Shown here piece by piece: positions 9,574 to 18,299 of a DNA stretch of 64,000 nt. Below the pieces are notes generated by a model. That model had not been told where the DNA came from. It did no database searches and saw only the letters and a list, made by a program, of their open reading frames with translations. Each line of letters opens with the position of its first letter. Position 1 is the stretch's first letter. The translations under genes were made by a program, and so were the position numbers. The stretch comes from Streptomyces erythrochromogenes (GTDB taxonomy: Bacteria; Actinomycetota; Actinomycetes; Streptomycetales; Streptomycetaceae). Location: contig NZ_CP108036.1 in NCBI RefSeq assembly GCF_036170895.1, forward strand, positions 310,001 to 374,000, given 5' to 3'.

Positions 9574-9939
9574 TCAGAAAGTGCGCTTCAGCGTCCAGGT
9601 GTTGGGGTTGAAGCTGGGGACGGCGGAGTAACGACAGCCGCTGGAGTAGTAGGTGTTGGTGATGGTCCAGCCGGCGGGCGGCCACGTGGACGCGCAGGCG
9701 TTGACCTGCGTGCCGACGGGGTAGCCCCTCAGGTCCTTGATCTGCTTCATGTTGGGCGTGAAGCCGGAGCCGCACCCAGCACTGTTCCACCACTGGACGT
9801 CCACCCAGCCGTCCGGGGTGAGTGCGCTGGCGCACATGTTCACCGTGTCACCGGGTGCCGCCGAGGCGGGACTTGCGGTGACGGCCAGCGCGGTAACGGC
9901 CATGGTGGCCAGAGCAACGGCGTAGCGAGTGCGGATCAC
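9574..9939 (-). CDS. Small secreted protein with an internal duplication
   Basis: A 121-residue protein read from GTG. It has a clear signal peptide, MIRTRYAVALATMAVTALAV, ending ASPASA-AP. The mature part contains two copies of one motif: VNMCASALTPDGWVDVQWW with SAGC, and VNACASTWPPAGWTITNTYY with SSGC. Each copy holds two cysteines, so two disulfides are likely. I do not recognise a named family. About 280 bases without a gene lie between it and the SnoaL-like operon; that stretch holds the two operator-like repeats and a short GATGAGGT direct repeat near 9465. Confidence 0.75.
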   Translation of the reverse strand: MIRTRYAVALATMAVTALAVTASPASAAPGDTVNMCASALTPDGWVDVQWWNSAGCGSGFTPNMKQIKDLRGYPVGTQVNACASTWPPAGWTITNTYYSSGCRYSAVPSFNPNTWTLKRTF

Positions 9940-10068
9940 TGGACGTTCCTTCCTCGGCGCGCTGGGATCGCCGCCGACGGTCGGCAGGCCGTGCCAGGCG
10001 CCGCGTCATTGCTATCCGACCGCTTCAGGCTGCAGAAAGTGACCTTTTGGGCATAACCCTGCGATCGT

Positions 10069-10921
10069 TTAGAGCCGTTGCCTGGCCTCGGCACGCACCT
10101 TGAGGGTGGCCTCGGCGAACTTGGCGAGGTCGACGGCCCCGGGCTTCTGCTGGGTGCTCTGAGGCGTCACGAACCCGACCGAGGCGCCGGTGTTCTCGTC
10201 CGCCCAGGCGCAGATCGGCAGGGAGCTTTCGACTCCACCCTGCTTCACGATCAGCACCTGGCAGGACAGGGTGATGTCGGAACCGGGAGGGGTGATGTCC
10301 TTCGCGGGGACCGCGACGGTGGCGCCTTCGGCGTCCTCGGCGCCGTCCAGCATCTTCTTGCGCGCGTCCTCGGGGTCCTTGAACCGCCCGTACATGCCCG
10401 AGACGACCAGAGCGCCCGTGCCCTGCGGGGACTTGGAGCTGTACTGGCCGACGACCGGCTTCGGATCGCGGATCTTCGAGTCGTGGGTGCCCTTCAGGGC
10501 TTCCTCTCCCGCGGTGGCCGAAAGGTCCTGGTCCAGCGTGTACTGGCCGTCCAGGAGGGCCTTGGGGACGATCAGCCGGTGGGTGGCCTCGGGGAAGCCG
10601 CCGGCGGCCCCGGCCAGCAGCCTCACCGCGAGCCCCAGGACGCCCAGCACCACCAGCGAGGCCACGACGATCCCGACGACCAGGCCCGTCCTGTTCTTGC
10701 GTTGCGGCGGGCCCATCGGGGGCTGTCCCCACGCGCCTTGGCCGGGGGGGGGTACGGCTGCGGCGGGTACGGCTGTCCCGGATAGGGCTGCCCGGGGCGG
10801 GCCTGCCCCGGGTGGAGCTGCTGGTGCGGGGGCTGTGCGGCGTACGGCTGTCCACCGTGGGGGGCCGAGGGCTGCGGGGGCCGTACGGGCCGGGGTGTTG
10901 CGGAGGCGGGGGCGTGCTCAT
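10069..10921 (-). CDS. Membrane-anchored protein with Pro/Gln-rich N-terminus, frame broken twice in C runs
   Basis: The intact part from 10716 reads MGPPQRKNRTGLVVGIVVAS, a single transmembrane helix, then an extracytoplasmic domain of about 170 residues with HRLIVPKALLDGQYTLDQDL. Two cysteines occur, in LSCQVLIV and LPICAWAD. Upstream, the expected low-complexity N-terminus is visible but split: MSTPPPPQHPGPYGP in one frame, then PQPSAPHGGQPYAAQPPHQQ through GQPYPPQPY in a second, and PGQGAWGQPP in the third. The switches fall in a C5 run (10876-10880) and in the 9-base C run at 10744-10752; one more C in each would restore a single frame of about 284 codons. This suggests homopolymer undercalls. 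Alternatively, the shorter protein from 10716 is the product. Confidence 0.7.
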
Positions 10922-11003
10922 GCCGGAACGCTACGTCAGCCCGGCGTGCGGCGGCGACCGAGGGCCTCGGGGCAGCGCTCCCCCCACAGCAGCCCCGAAC
11001 GGG

Positions 11004-11543
11004 TCAGGCGGCGCGGCAGAGTTCCGCGGAGTTCGCCGGGGCCGCGGTGCGGGCCACGGTCGCGGGCAGGGTCCGAGGCCCGCGGAGGGCATCCGCGGCC
11101 TGCGAGTGGTTCCGGGCGAACACGACGAGGCGGAGCACCGCGAACCGCGCGACGCCTGCGAACGCGGAGGCCGACAGGTAGGCGACCTGCTCCAGCACCG
11201 GATCGGGCGTCTCCACCAACTGCCGCAGGGCCAGCATCGCCATGCAGGTCACGGCGTACGCGGCCACCGCGGACCCGGCCGACTGCGCGTGCTGGCGCCG
11301 GCTCGCGCGACCGCCCGCACCGAAGGTGAAGCGGGCGTGGAGCTCGGTCGCGAGGAGCGTGGAGACCGCGGTGACCAGGGCGTTGGCCAAAACCCAGGGA
11401 ATCCAGGCGGCGAGGGCCCCCACGGCGAAGCTGGAGGCGAGCCCCACGCCGCCCCCGCAGACCACGAAGCGGGCGAAGGCACTGACGGCGCCGGGCCGCG
11501 TCGCCTGCTGCCGGCTCCGGCTCCGGCTCTGCGCTGTCTCCAT
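11004..11543 (-). CDS. GtrA-like membrane protein
   Basis: A 179-residue membrane protein with four hydrophobic segments, beginning after FARFVVCGGGVGLASSF. Small four-helix GtrA proteins are thought to flip lipid-linked sugars across the membrane for cell-envelope glycosylation. The ATG at 11543 (METAQSRSRSRQQ) is preferred over one 14 codons upstream. No glycosyltransferase partner is adjacent. The gene stands between a membrane-anchored protein and an RNase, each in separate units. Confidence 0.75.
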   Translation of the reverse strand: METAQSRSRSRQQATRPGAVSAFARFVVCGGGVGLASSFAVGALAAWIPWVLANALVTAVSTLLATELHARFTFGAGGRASRRQHAQSAGSAVAAYAVTCMAMLALRQLVETPDPVLEQVAYLSASAFAGVARFAVLRLVVFARNHSQAADALRGPRTLPATVARTAAPANSAELCRAA

Positions 11544-11765
11544 GATCCGACCCCTTCGACGGCCCACCCGCGAACGCGCACCCACCGGCCCAAGCCGACG
11601 GGCGCGCCACCCATGACGCCATCATGGCTCATGAATGGCACCACGTCGAGCCATTAGTGACGCCACATCGGATGGTGGTCGATGAAGATGCAGGTCAGAA
11701 GTAGCGCCACCGCGCCAAGTTCTTTGTTCCCGGAGCCCGCTCAAGAGCCCGAGCCTGAGGGGTGG

Positions 11766-13244
11766 TCAGCGCTGGTCCTGCACCAGGCTGAAGAGGACGC
11801 GCCTGTTCTTGTCGGGGAAGGCGGGGTCCGCCCGTTCGAGCTTGACCCGGGCGCTCGCACCGAGTTCGAGGTCCACGGCGGCGGAGGTCACCCTGCCCAG
11901 CACGGCGGGCTCCGCCAGTTGAACCTGTCCCTCCCTCGGGTTCGGCTGCGCCAGTTCCGCGTCCGTGTCGATGACCACGGCATCGAAGGTGCTGCCCACC
12001 CGGTCCATGAGCAGCGCCGCCTCCACCAGGTCCAAGGACTGCCGGTCCGCCGCGTTTCCCTTCGCCTTCTCCATCCTGCTCGGCAGGTCGCCCAGCGCCG
12101 CCAGCACCCACTCGGGTGCTTCCCGGTCCGCGCCGACGGCGACGCACAGTTCGCCGGCGTACCGGTCGACCAGGCGCCGCAGCGGGGCCGTGCAGTGCGT
12201 GTACGGTGCCGCGATCGCCGCGTGGACCGTCTCTGCGGGGATGTGGTCGTGGTCGGGGAAGGACTTGTAGACCGATTTCACCAACAGGGCGCCGGCCGCC
12301 TCGTGGAGGAAGGCCGCGTGCTTCCTGTCGTGCGGGTCGAGGGAGCGGATCAGCTCGGCGTACGAGACGTGGTGCGGCCAGTCGATGCCGAGGCCCTGCG
12401 CGATGTGGTGCAGTCGCGTCACCTCGTGGGTCGGGGCCCGGTCCTGGGTCCGCAGGATGCCGGGGCCGCCGTCCAGCATCATCTTGGCCGCGGCCATCCC
12501 GGTCATGAGGGAGATCTGTTCGTTCCAGCCGTCGACGGCCAGCGCGGCCCGGTAGCGCAGCCGGAACGATCCGTCTTCGAAAGTGACCTCCTGGTCGGGC
12601 AGGCTGAGCGAGATGCCGCCCCGCTCGGCCTCCACGGCCTCGCGCAGGGTGCCGATGTCGCGCAGCAGGGCCACGGACTCCTCGGCGGTGCCGGAGTCGA
12701 TGGCCTGCTGCACGCCCGCGTAGTCGAGTTTGGCCCTGCTGCGCACGAGGGCACGGCTCACGGACGACCGGGTCACCTCGCCGTGGGCGTCGAGGTCGTG
12801 CTCCCACAGCAGGGCGGGGACCTTCTGGTTCGGCAGCAGGCTGGCGGCGCCCTCGGAGAGCACGGGCGGGTGGAGCGGCACCTTGCCGTCGGGGAAGTAC
12901 AGGGTCACGATCCGCTTGCGGGCCTCGGCGTCCAGCGCGTCGCCGGCGGTGACGAAGGCGGCAACGTCGGCGATGGCGTAGTGGACGCGGAAACCGCCCC
13001 CGGGCCGCCGCTCCAGGTACATGGCCTGGTCGAGGTCCTTCGAGTCGGGCGGGTCGATCGTGAAGAGCGGCAGGTCGGTGGCGTCCCTGTCGGGGAGCCG
13101 GGGCGCGCGGGCGGCGGCTTCGGCCGCCGCGAGCACGGGGGCGGGGAAGCCCGAGGGGGCCTGCAGGTCGGTCCGTAGCTTCTTCAGGGCGGTGGCCAGC
13201 GCGGCCTTGGCCGCTTCGGACATGCGCATCGGGCGGCGTGGCAT
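11766..13244 (-). CDS. RNB-domain exoribonuclease (RNase II/R family)
   Basis: A 492-residue RNB-type 3'-5' exoribonuclease. The metal-binding active site is seen in IDPPDSKDLDQAMYLE at about residues 65-80, with ADVAAFV following. HCTAPLRRLVDRY in the C-terminal half is the second conserved motif. It is shorter than E. coli RNase II or R: the N-terminal cold-shock domains are missing, and the C-terminal S1-like part is short (about the last 70 residues). This compact form is common in actinomycetes. The ATG at 13244 starts MPRRPMRMSEAAKA. Confidence 0.9.
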   Translation of the reverse strand: MPRRPMRMSEAAKAALATALKKLRTDLQAPSGFPAPVLAAAEAAARAPRLPDRDATDLPLFTIDPPDSKDLDQAMYLERRPGGGFRVHYAIADVAAFVTAGDALDAEARKRIVTLYFPDGKVPLHPPVLSEGAASLLPNQKVPALLWEHDLDAHGEVTRSSVSRALVRSRAKLDYAGVQQAIDSGTAEESVALLRDIGTLREAVEAERGGISLSLPDQEVTFEDGSFRLRYRAALAVDGWNEQISLMTGMAAAKMMLDGGPGILRTQDRAPTHEVTRLHHIAQGLGIDWPHHVSYAELIRSLDPHDRKHAAFLHEAAGALLVKSVYKSFPDHDHIPAETVHAAIAAPYTHCTAPLRRLVDRYAGELCVAVGADREAPEWVLAALGDLPSRMEKAKGNAADRQSLDLVEAALLMDRVGSTFDAVVIDTDAELAQPNPREGQVQLAEPAVLGRVTSAAVDLELGASARVKLERADPAFPDKNRRVLFSLVQDQR

Positions 13245-13303
13245 GCCCCGAGCGTAGGGCGGAGGGCGGTCACCGGCACGGCGGGCGATCCGTCCGGGTG
13301 CAG

Positions 13304-13329
13304 GGGGGGCCGGGCGCGCCCGGCCCCCC
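13304..13329. terminator. GC-only hairpin between emfourin and RNase genes
   Basis: A perfect palindrome of two 13-base arms, GGGGGGCCGGGCG and its complement, lies downstream of the emfourin gene and upstream of the RNase gene on the same strand. It lacks a T-run, as many Streptomyces terminators do. It would separate the two genes into different units. Confidence 0.55.
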
Positions 13330-13354
13330 TTGCCTCGCAGGCCTCGCGCGCCGG

Positions 13355-13600
13355 TCAGGCGCCCACGCCGAGGACGGTACGGATCAGCGTCCGCTGGGCG
13401 TCGGACAGGCAGGGGTCCTGGAGGTCGAGCACCTCGTCGTCGACGGTGATCCGGTAGCGGTAGCCGTCGGGCACGGGGGCGACGGCCTGCTGGGCGAGCT
13501 CCTCCAGATCCGCCGCATCCGCGCGTCCGGTCGTGTCGAGTGCGCTGAGCTTCTCCAGGCCGCCGGCGAAGCCTCCGGAGCGGGTGACCGTTATCAGCAT
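13355..13600 (-). CDS. Emfourin-type protease inhibitor
   Basis: An 81-residue protein that begins MLITVTRSGGFAGGLEK, the hallmark of emfourin, the inhibitor of M4 (thermolysin-like) peptidases such as protealysin. DGYRYRITVDDE and the C-terminal LIRTVL segment also fit. Emfourin genes usually stand next to an M4 peptidase gene, but none is found in this window, so this is an orphan copy. No signal peptide is present, in line with the cytoplasmic inhibitor role. A single cysteine occurs in DPCLSD. Confidence 0.75.
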   Translation of the reverse strand: MLITVTRSGGFAGGLEKLSALDTTGRADAADLEELAQQAVAPVPDGYRYRITVDDEVLDLQDPCLSDAQRTLIRTVLGVGA

Positions 13601-13778
13601 GGCCGTTCCTTCCTGTTCGCTGGTCTCTCACACGGTCTGCGCGTCGCAGCCATTGCCGCGCATGCCCCGAACCTCGGCCCGCGGACACGGAGCGGGCGCC
13701 GGAGCGTACGAACGTCCGGAAAACGCCGTCGCGGGCCGACGGGACGGCCCCGAGGAGTCAGGGGTGCGGGGTCGGGCG

Positions 13779-14564
13779 TCAGAGCGAGCGCTCGACGCGC
13801 GTGAGCCATTCGGCGAGGAGGGCGCGCAGGAGTTCCGGCTGCTCGTGCGGCAGGGCGTGTCCTGCGTCGTCGACCACGGCGAGCGAGGCGTGCGGGTAGT
13901 GGTGGACGAGGTCGACCGCGGCGGCGTGGCCGACCGTCGAATCCAGCCGCCCGGCCACGACCACCGTCGGCCCGGGGTACGCGGGCGCGGGCGGGGGCTC
14001 GGGTGTGAGCGCCCCGCGTGCGCCGATGCGCTCGAGCGCCGCCTCGTCGACGAGGGCCGCGGCCGGCGCCACGTAGCGTCGGTACCGTTCGAGCATCTCG
14101 GGTGTCTGGATGACGAAGTAGCCCCGGAAGGCGTCGTCGCCGATGTCCCCGGCTCCGACGACCACGCGGTGCTCCGGTACCTCGCGCACTCCGGGCAGCA
14201 ACGGGCATACGAGCGCCAGGCCGGCGACCCGCTCCGGGCGCCGTGCGGCCATCGCCTGTGCGAAGTACGCGCCGGCCGAGTGGCCGACGAGGAGGTACGC
14301 GGTCCCGTCCGTGACCTCGTCGGCGAAGCGCAGCAGAGTGTCGACGAGGTCGTCGGCGCTGCGCAGAGATGCGGGTGCGGGCGTCCGGCCCATCCCGGGG
14401 AGGTCTGGATAGATCCGCCGCAGTCCTGCGGCTCCGTCGAGAGCCGGCTCGAAGCAGGCTTCGGCCTCGCGGTGGTCGACGCCGGCGCCGTGGAGCACCA
14501 GCACGGGCCGCCCGGCCCCGTGCTCCACGGCGTGGACCGCCACCTGGCCGACTCGGATCTCCAT
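13779..14564 (-). CDS. Alpha/beta hydrolase
   Basis: A 261-residue alpha/beta hydrolase. The nucleophile serine is in LLVGHSAGAYFAQ, the acid in VVVAGRLDSTVGH and the histidine in DDAGHALPHEQP. The oxyanion region is VLVLHGAGVDHRE. Length and motif spacing are normal, and no signal peptide is present. The substrate is unknown. It is a single-gene unit; about 180 bases separate it from the emfourin gene. Confidence 0.88.
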   Translation of the reverse strand: MEIRVGQVAVHAVEHGAGRPVLVLHGAGVDHREAEACFEPALDGAAGLRRIYPDLPGMGRTPAPASLRSADDLVDTLLRFADEVTDGTAYLLVGHSAGAYFAQAMAARRPERVAGLALVCPLLPGVREVPEHRVVVGAGDIGDDAFRGYFVIQTPEMLERYRRYVAPAAALVDEAALERIGARGALTPEPPPAPAYPGPTVVVAGRLDSTVGHAAAVDLVHHYPHASLAVVDDAGHALPHEQPELLRALLAEWLTRVERSL

Positions 14565-14761
14565 CCCCGCATGCTAGGGCGTGCCTTGCCGAACATGCGC
14601 GTCCCGAGAGTGGACGGGCCGTGGTCACTTGAACGGAATGGTGTCCTTCACGTCCTGAGTGCGTAACGGTCCCGACGGACGAGGATTTCGGTCGTTCCGC
14701 AGGGCAGAACCGAAGCGTCGACCGCACCATTCAAGCCATGTGAAGGCACACGGGGGCCATC

Positions 14762-15463
14762 ATGCGCACTGTCCGCAAGGGTTGGAAGACCTGCACTCTC
14801 GGGGTGGTGGCCGTCGCCGCGCTCCTTTCGTCCGCGGCCTGCGACTCCGGCGGCGCGGACCAGGGCAAGAGCCCGACCGCCTCCGGTACCCCCACCGCGC
14901 CCGGCGCCGCCACGCCGTCCGGTTCCCCGAGCCCGGCCGGAACGACAGCCCGGCCCGGCGACAGCAGCGGTACGGCCGGCCCCTCGCAGAGTCCGGGTGA
15001 CGGCACCACCGCCATCGCGGCCTGCAACGACAACGACCTCTCGATCGACACGTCGGGATGGCGCCAGGACTCGGGCCAACACCTCCTCATCACGGCCACC
15101 AACTTCACCGACAAGGCATGCACCCTCTACCACTACCCGTACGTCCGCTTCGGCACCGACATCGGCGGTCCGATCGCCCCGACGGACTCCAAGCCGCAGG
15201 CCGTCGCCACGATCGGGCCGAAGGAGAAGGCGTACGCGGGCGTGTTCGTCTTCCGGCCCGGCCAGCAGACGAGGACCGTCACGTCGTTCTCGCTCGGCTA
15301 CCAGGACCGTGCCCCCGGCAGCAACAGGGACGTGGCATCGCTGGACATCAGGCTCTCGGACGAGGTCGGATCCCTGACCGTGGGCCCCAACCCCCGTGTG
15401 ACGCACTGGAACACCGATCTCCGCGCCGTCGAGGACTTCCTCTTCCGGTCCGGCAACAGCTAG
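14762..15463 (+). CDS. DUF4232 lipoprotein
   Basis: A 233-residue lipoprotein. The signal peptide ends in the lipobox LLSSAAC at about residue 28. A Ser/Thr/Pro/Gly-rich spacer (about 29-75) is followed by the DUF4232 domain with IAACNDNDLSIDTSGW, LLITATNFTDKACTLYHYPYV and FRPGQQTRTVTSFSLGY. Two cysteines of the domain can pair. DUF4232 proteins are frequent surface lipoproteins in Streptomyces with unknown function. The ATG at 14762 fits the basic n-region MRTVRKGWK. Confidence 0.88.
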   Translation: MRTVRKGWKTCTLGVVAVAALLSSAACDSGGADQGKSPTASGTPTAPGAATPSGSPSPAGTTARPGDSSGTAGPSQSPGDGTTAIAACNDNDLSIDTSGWRQDSGQHLLITATNFTDKACTLYHYPYVRFGTDIGGPIAPTDSKPQAVATIGPKEKAYAGVFVFRPGQQTRTVTSFSLGYQDRAPGSNRDVASLDIRLSDEVGSLTVGPNPRVTHWNTDLRAVEDFLFRSGNS

Positions 15464-15639
15464 GGCACCGGCGCTGGAGCGGGAGCCGGAGGGCGCCTGG
15501 CCCACGGTCCTCCCAGAACGTCCGGTTTTCGATCTCCCCGCGGGAACACCACCTGCGGTCCCGTCAGTTCATCGGATGGAACCGGGAGCGAGCCCGCACC
15601 GCTCGTCCCCGGCCGTCAGACGATCGGCAGGGAGAAACC

Positions 15640-16761
15640 ATGCGCGTACTCTTCACCGGCCCGGCCTCGGCCGGGCACCTCTTCCCCATGATCCCGACCG
15701 CGCAGGCCTTACGCGCCGCCGGGCACGAAGTGTTGTTCGCGGGCTCGCAGCCGCTGCACCAGCTGCGCCAGGCAGGGTTTCCGGTGGTCGAGATAGGCGA
15801 CGGCCGCACCATCCGGGACGTGTTCGAACAGTCCACGGGCGAGGAGGTGCGTTACGTCGCGACCGACCTGACCACCGACCAGATCCTCGACAGGGCGGCC
15901 CACGGCTTCGCGCTCCTGTCCCGTCCCACCGTGGACGGTCTGCTGGACGTTGCCGAGAGCTGGGGCGCCGACCTGCTCGTCTACGACTCGTTCCAGGCCT
16001 CGGCCCCGCTGGTCGCGGCCAAGCTCAAGATCCCGTCCGTGATCCAGAACTTCGGCGTCACCTCCGGCCACGACATGGTCGGCCGGCTGTCCGCCAACTT
16101 CACCGAGGCGTACGAGACGTACGGGGTGGCCGGCCCTGCCGAGCCCACCGCGCTGAACATCGTCCCGGCCTCCCTCGGCGGTGACCCGGGCGGCCTGCGG
16201 ATGCGCTACCTGCCGTACAACGGCGGCGGTTTCGTCCCCCGCGAACTGCTCCGCCGCGGCACCCGGCCGCGCGTGGCCGTCACCCTGGGCACGGTGCTGA
16301 GCGAGCTGGACGGCGTCCGCGCCATCGTCCGCCTGATCGAGGCCGCCGCGTCGGTGGACGCCGAGTTCCTGCTCGCCGTGGGCGACGCCGATCTCGCGCC
16401 GCTCGGCACCCTTCCGGACAACGTGCGCCCGCTGCCCTGGGTCCCGCTCGCCGAGCTGCTGACCGCGTCCGACGCGGTGATCCACCACGGCGGGTCCGGC
16501 ACCCTGCTCACCGCCCTCCAGGCCGGGCTGCCCCAGCTCCTCCTCCCCCAGGGCGCCGACCACTTCACCAACGCCGACGCCCTCATGGCGACCGGCGCCG
16601 CCCTGCGCTCCGCCTCCGACGACGTCGATGCCGCGCTCGTCACCCGGCTGACCGTCGACCCCGACCTGCGCGAGGCCGCCGACCGCCTCCGCGCGGAGAA
16701 CGCAGCCCTTCCGACCCCGGCCGAGACGGTCCCCGCCCTGGAGGCCCTGGCCTCCGCCTGA
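15640..16761 (+). CDS. Glycosyltransferase, macrolide/erythromycin type (GT1, GT-B fold)
   Basis: A 373-residue GT-B glycosyltransferase of the kind that adds deoxysugars to natural products or inactivates macrolides. The acceptor-side N-terminus reads MRVLFTGPASAGHLFPMIP. The donor-binding signature is AVIHHGGSGTLLTALQAGLP with LPQGADHFTNADALMATGAA near the C-terminus. A GGGAG ribosome site lies five bases before the ATG. No polyketide or deoxysugar genes are nearby, so a stand-alone modifying enzyme is more likely than a pathway member. A 9-base-stem hairpin follows the stop. Confidence 0.88.
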   Translation: MRVLFTGPASAGHLFPMIPTAQALRAAGHEVLFAGSQPLHQLRQAGFPVVEIGDGRTIRDVFEQSTGEEVRYVATDLTTDQILDRAAHGFALLSRPTVDGLLDVAESWGADLLVYDSFQASAPLVAAKLKIPSVIQNFGVTSGHDMVGRLSANFTEAYETYGVAGPAEPTALNIVPASLGGDPGGLRMRYLPYNGGGFVPRELLRRGTRPRVAVTLGTVLSELDGVRAIVRLIEAAASVDAEFLLAVGDADLAPLGTLPDNVRPLPWVPLAELLTASDAVIHHGGSGTLLTALQAGLPQLLLPQGADHFTNADALMATGAALRSASDDVDAALVTRLTVDPDLREAADRLRAENAALPTPAETVPALEALASA

Positions 16762-16800
16762 GCGCAGCCGCGACGTCGCCCAGGCAGCAGGCCTGGAGCC

Positions 16801-16831
16801 GGAGCCCGGACGGGAACCCTCCCCGGGCTCC
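16801..16831 (+). terminator. Hairpin downstream of the glycosyltransferase
   Basis: Arms GGAGCCCGG and CCGGGCTCC are perfect complements around a 13-base loop, 40 bases after the glycosyltransferase stop. There is no T-run. Confidence 0.5.
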
Positions 16832-16844
16832 GGCCGCATCCCGC

Positions 16845-17103
16845 GGCGCGGTGGCGACCCGGTGTCCCCCGGGGGCAGGCGGAGTTGTCGCAGGGCAGCC
16901 GGTGCCAGTCCTGCGAGGAGCACGCGCGGCGGGTCCCCGCCGCCCGGCAGCCCAGGCGGTCGCCCTGCGCAACACGGCGGTGCGCGTGGTCCTTCGGCAC
17001 CACGATCGGGTGGCACCGCGGCTGAGCACGCCGACGGCGTCGAGCCGGGAGCCCCCGCACGGGCACAGGCACGAGTGCGGGCCGCGGCCCCGGCCTCGGC
17101 CCG
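16845..17103 (-). other. Cysteine-rich coding-like stretch, probably frameshifted
   Basis: No convincing single gene is seen, but the minus strand carries two adjacent stretches with strong coding bias in different frames. The first reads PHSCLCPCGGSRLDAVGVLS, and the second reads RCHPIVVPKDHAHRRVAQGD followed by LGCRAAGTRRACSSQDWHRLPCDNSACPRG. Together they hold nine cysteines and several histidines, as in a small zinc-binding protein. The frame changes near 17027. It may be a broken gene or a miscalled base; I do not recognise the family. Confidence 0.35.
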
Positions 17104-17325
17104 TCAGGCCGACGCGGTGAGCGCGGCGGCTTCGCCCAGGGCCCGGGCCGCCGGTGCCGGGGCGACCAGCCACTTCAGGTGGCTGCCGGCGGGGGTGCGG
17201 ACGTCGTACGGGTCGTCCGGAGTCAGGGCGTCGCCTTCGCGGATCAGCCGGTTGCGCAGGGCGAGCGGCAGACTCGCGTGGTCCGGCGTCCGGTCAGGGC
17301 ATCTCGTCCGGGTCGCAACTGGCAC
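17104..17325 (-). CDS. Small hypothetical protein
   Basis: A possible 73-residue protein with good codon use over its C-terminal 50 residues, including RLIREGDALTPDDPYDVRTP and LKWLVAPAPAARAL. If started at 17325 it overlaps the 3' end of the receiver-like gene by 32 bases, and a start further inside is equally possible. No family is recognised, and it could be a gene fragment. Confidence 0.35.
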   Translation of the reverse strand: MPVATRTRCPDRTPDHASLPLALRNRLIREGDALTPDDPYDVRTPAGSHLKWLVAPAPAARALGEAAALTASA

Positions 17326-17707
17326 GCCGCAGGCCGATCGTGCGCAGGGCGCGCATCAGGGCATCGAAGTCCCCCTCGCGCACGATGTGGACGGCCCCCT
17401 CGACCACGAGGCCGGACACCGCACGGGGCACCTGCGCAGCGGGCGTCCGCAGCACCACACCGCTCGGCGGGTCCAGACCCCGCACCCCCCGGAACACGCG
17501 GAGGACCTCCGGGTCCGATTCGATGCTGTCGAGCCCGGCCGGCAGGGACATGACGGTGATGTCGGGCAGCAGGACGCGGGCGTGCGCGAGGGCGACGGCG
17601 GGGTCGTGGGCGTGCGATACGACCTGGAAGTGCGGGTTGCGCTGGATGCCCGAGCGCAGCAGTTCCAGCTGCTCTCCGTCGGGCACTCCGACCACCAGGA
17701 CCGTCAT
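17294..17707 (-). CDS. Degenerate response-regulator receiver domain protein
   Basis: A 137-residue protein with the alternating pattern of a receiver domain: MTVLVVGVPDGEQLELLRSG, then PDITVMSLPAGL, then SGVVLRTP and AVHIVREGDFDALMRAL. There is no DNA-binding domain behind it. The position of the phospho-acceptor aspartate (normally in a D-V-V-L-M-D turn) holds serine in ITVMSLPAG, so it should not be phosphorylated in the usual way. An alternative ATG lies 12 bases upstream at 17719. The partner kinase or target is unknown. Confidence 0.6.
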   Translation of the reverse strand: MTVLVVGVPDGEQLELLRSGIQRNPHFQVVSHAHDPAVALAHARVLLPDITVMSLPAGLDSIESDPEVLRVFRGVRGLDPPSGVVLRTPAAQVPRAVSGLVVEGAVHIVREGDFDALMRALRTIGLRRASCDPDEMP

Positions 17708-17763
17708 CACCCTTCCCATCCTGCTTTCGGGCGCACCGCGCGGCGACCCGAGAGGGGTGGAGC

Positions 17764-18267
17764 TCAGGGGCATGCAGACGGCACGGCGGCCGGAAGGTGC
17801 CGGGCCGCCTCGGCTGCGGTATACGTGGAGGCGAAGGTGAAGGCGCGCGGGGAGGGTCCGTGCGCCCGCAGGTCGCTCAGCCGCTCCAGAGCCTCCCCGA
17901 CGGTCGGCAGGTGACCGGCGGGGACCCACCAGAGCACCAGGTGCGCCTCGACGTGCCGCCGGAACCATTCGCGGCGCCGCCGCATCACCTCCAGGTGCCC
18001 GCTGCGGTAGGCGAAGTCCCACAGGGCCTCCCGGGTCTCCCACACGGACAGGTTGACGATGACGTCCTCGCCCGCCGGGCGCAGGCCGGTGGCGTCGCCC
18101 TCGCCCTCCTCGACGAGGCGCCACACGAAGCCGGGCGCTCCGTCGGCGGCGGAGTTGACCGGATCGAGCATCTCGACGAACGGCGCGATGCGCGGGTCCT
18201 CGAAGGGGTGGAGGAGCGTGGCGACGTTGAGCTGGGCGAGGTGGGCGCCGGGCGCGGGTTCGGTCAT
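17764..18267 (-). CDS. DUF3291 protein
   Basis: A 167-residue protein of the DUF3291 family, which is related to antibiotic-biosynthesis monooxygenase-like ferredoxin folds. The signature is HLAQLNVATLLHPFEDPRIA at the N-terminus, with NLSVWETREALWDFAYRSGH and HLVLWWVPAGHLPTVGEA following. The function is unknown. It starts 32 bases after the stop of an ArsR-type regulator on the same strand, so the two are likely one operon. Confidence 0.85.
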   Translation of the reverse strand: MTEPAPGAHLAQLNVATLLHPFEDPRIAPFVEMLDPVNSAADGAPGFVWRLVEEGEGDATGLRPAGEDVIVNLSVWETREALWDFAYRSGHLEVMRRRREWFRRHVEAHLVLWWVPAGHLPTVGEALERLSDLRAHGPSPRAFTFASTYTAAEAARHLPAAVPSACP

Positions 18268-18299
18268 GGCCTCATCCCAGCACGGCTCCCTTTTCTATG

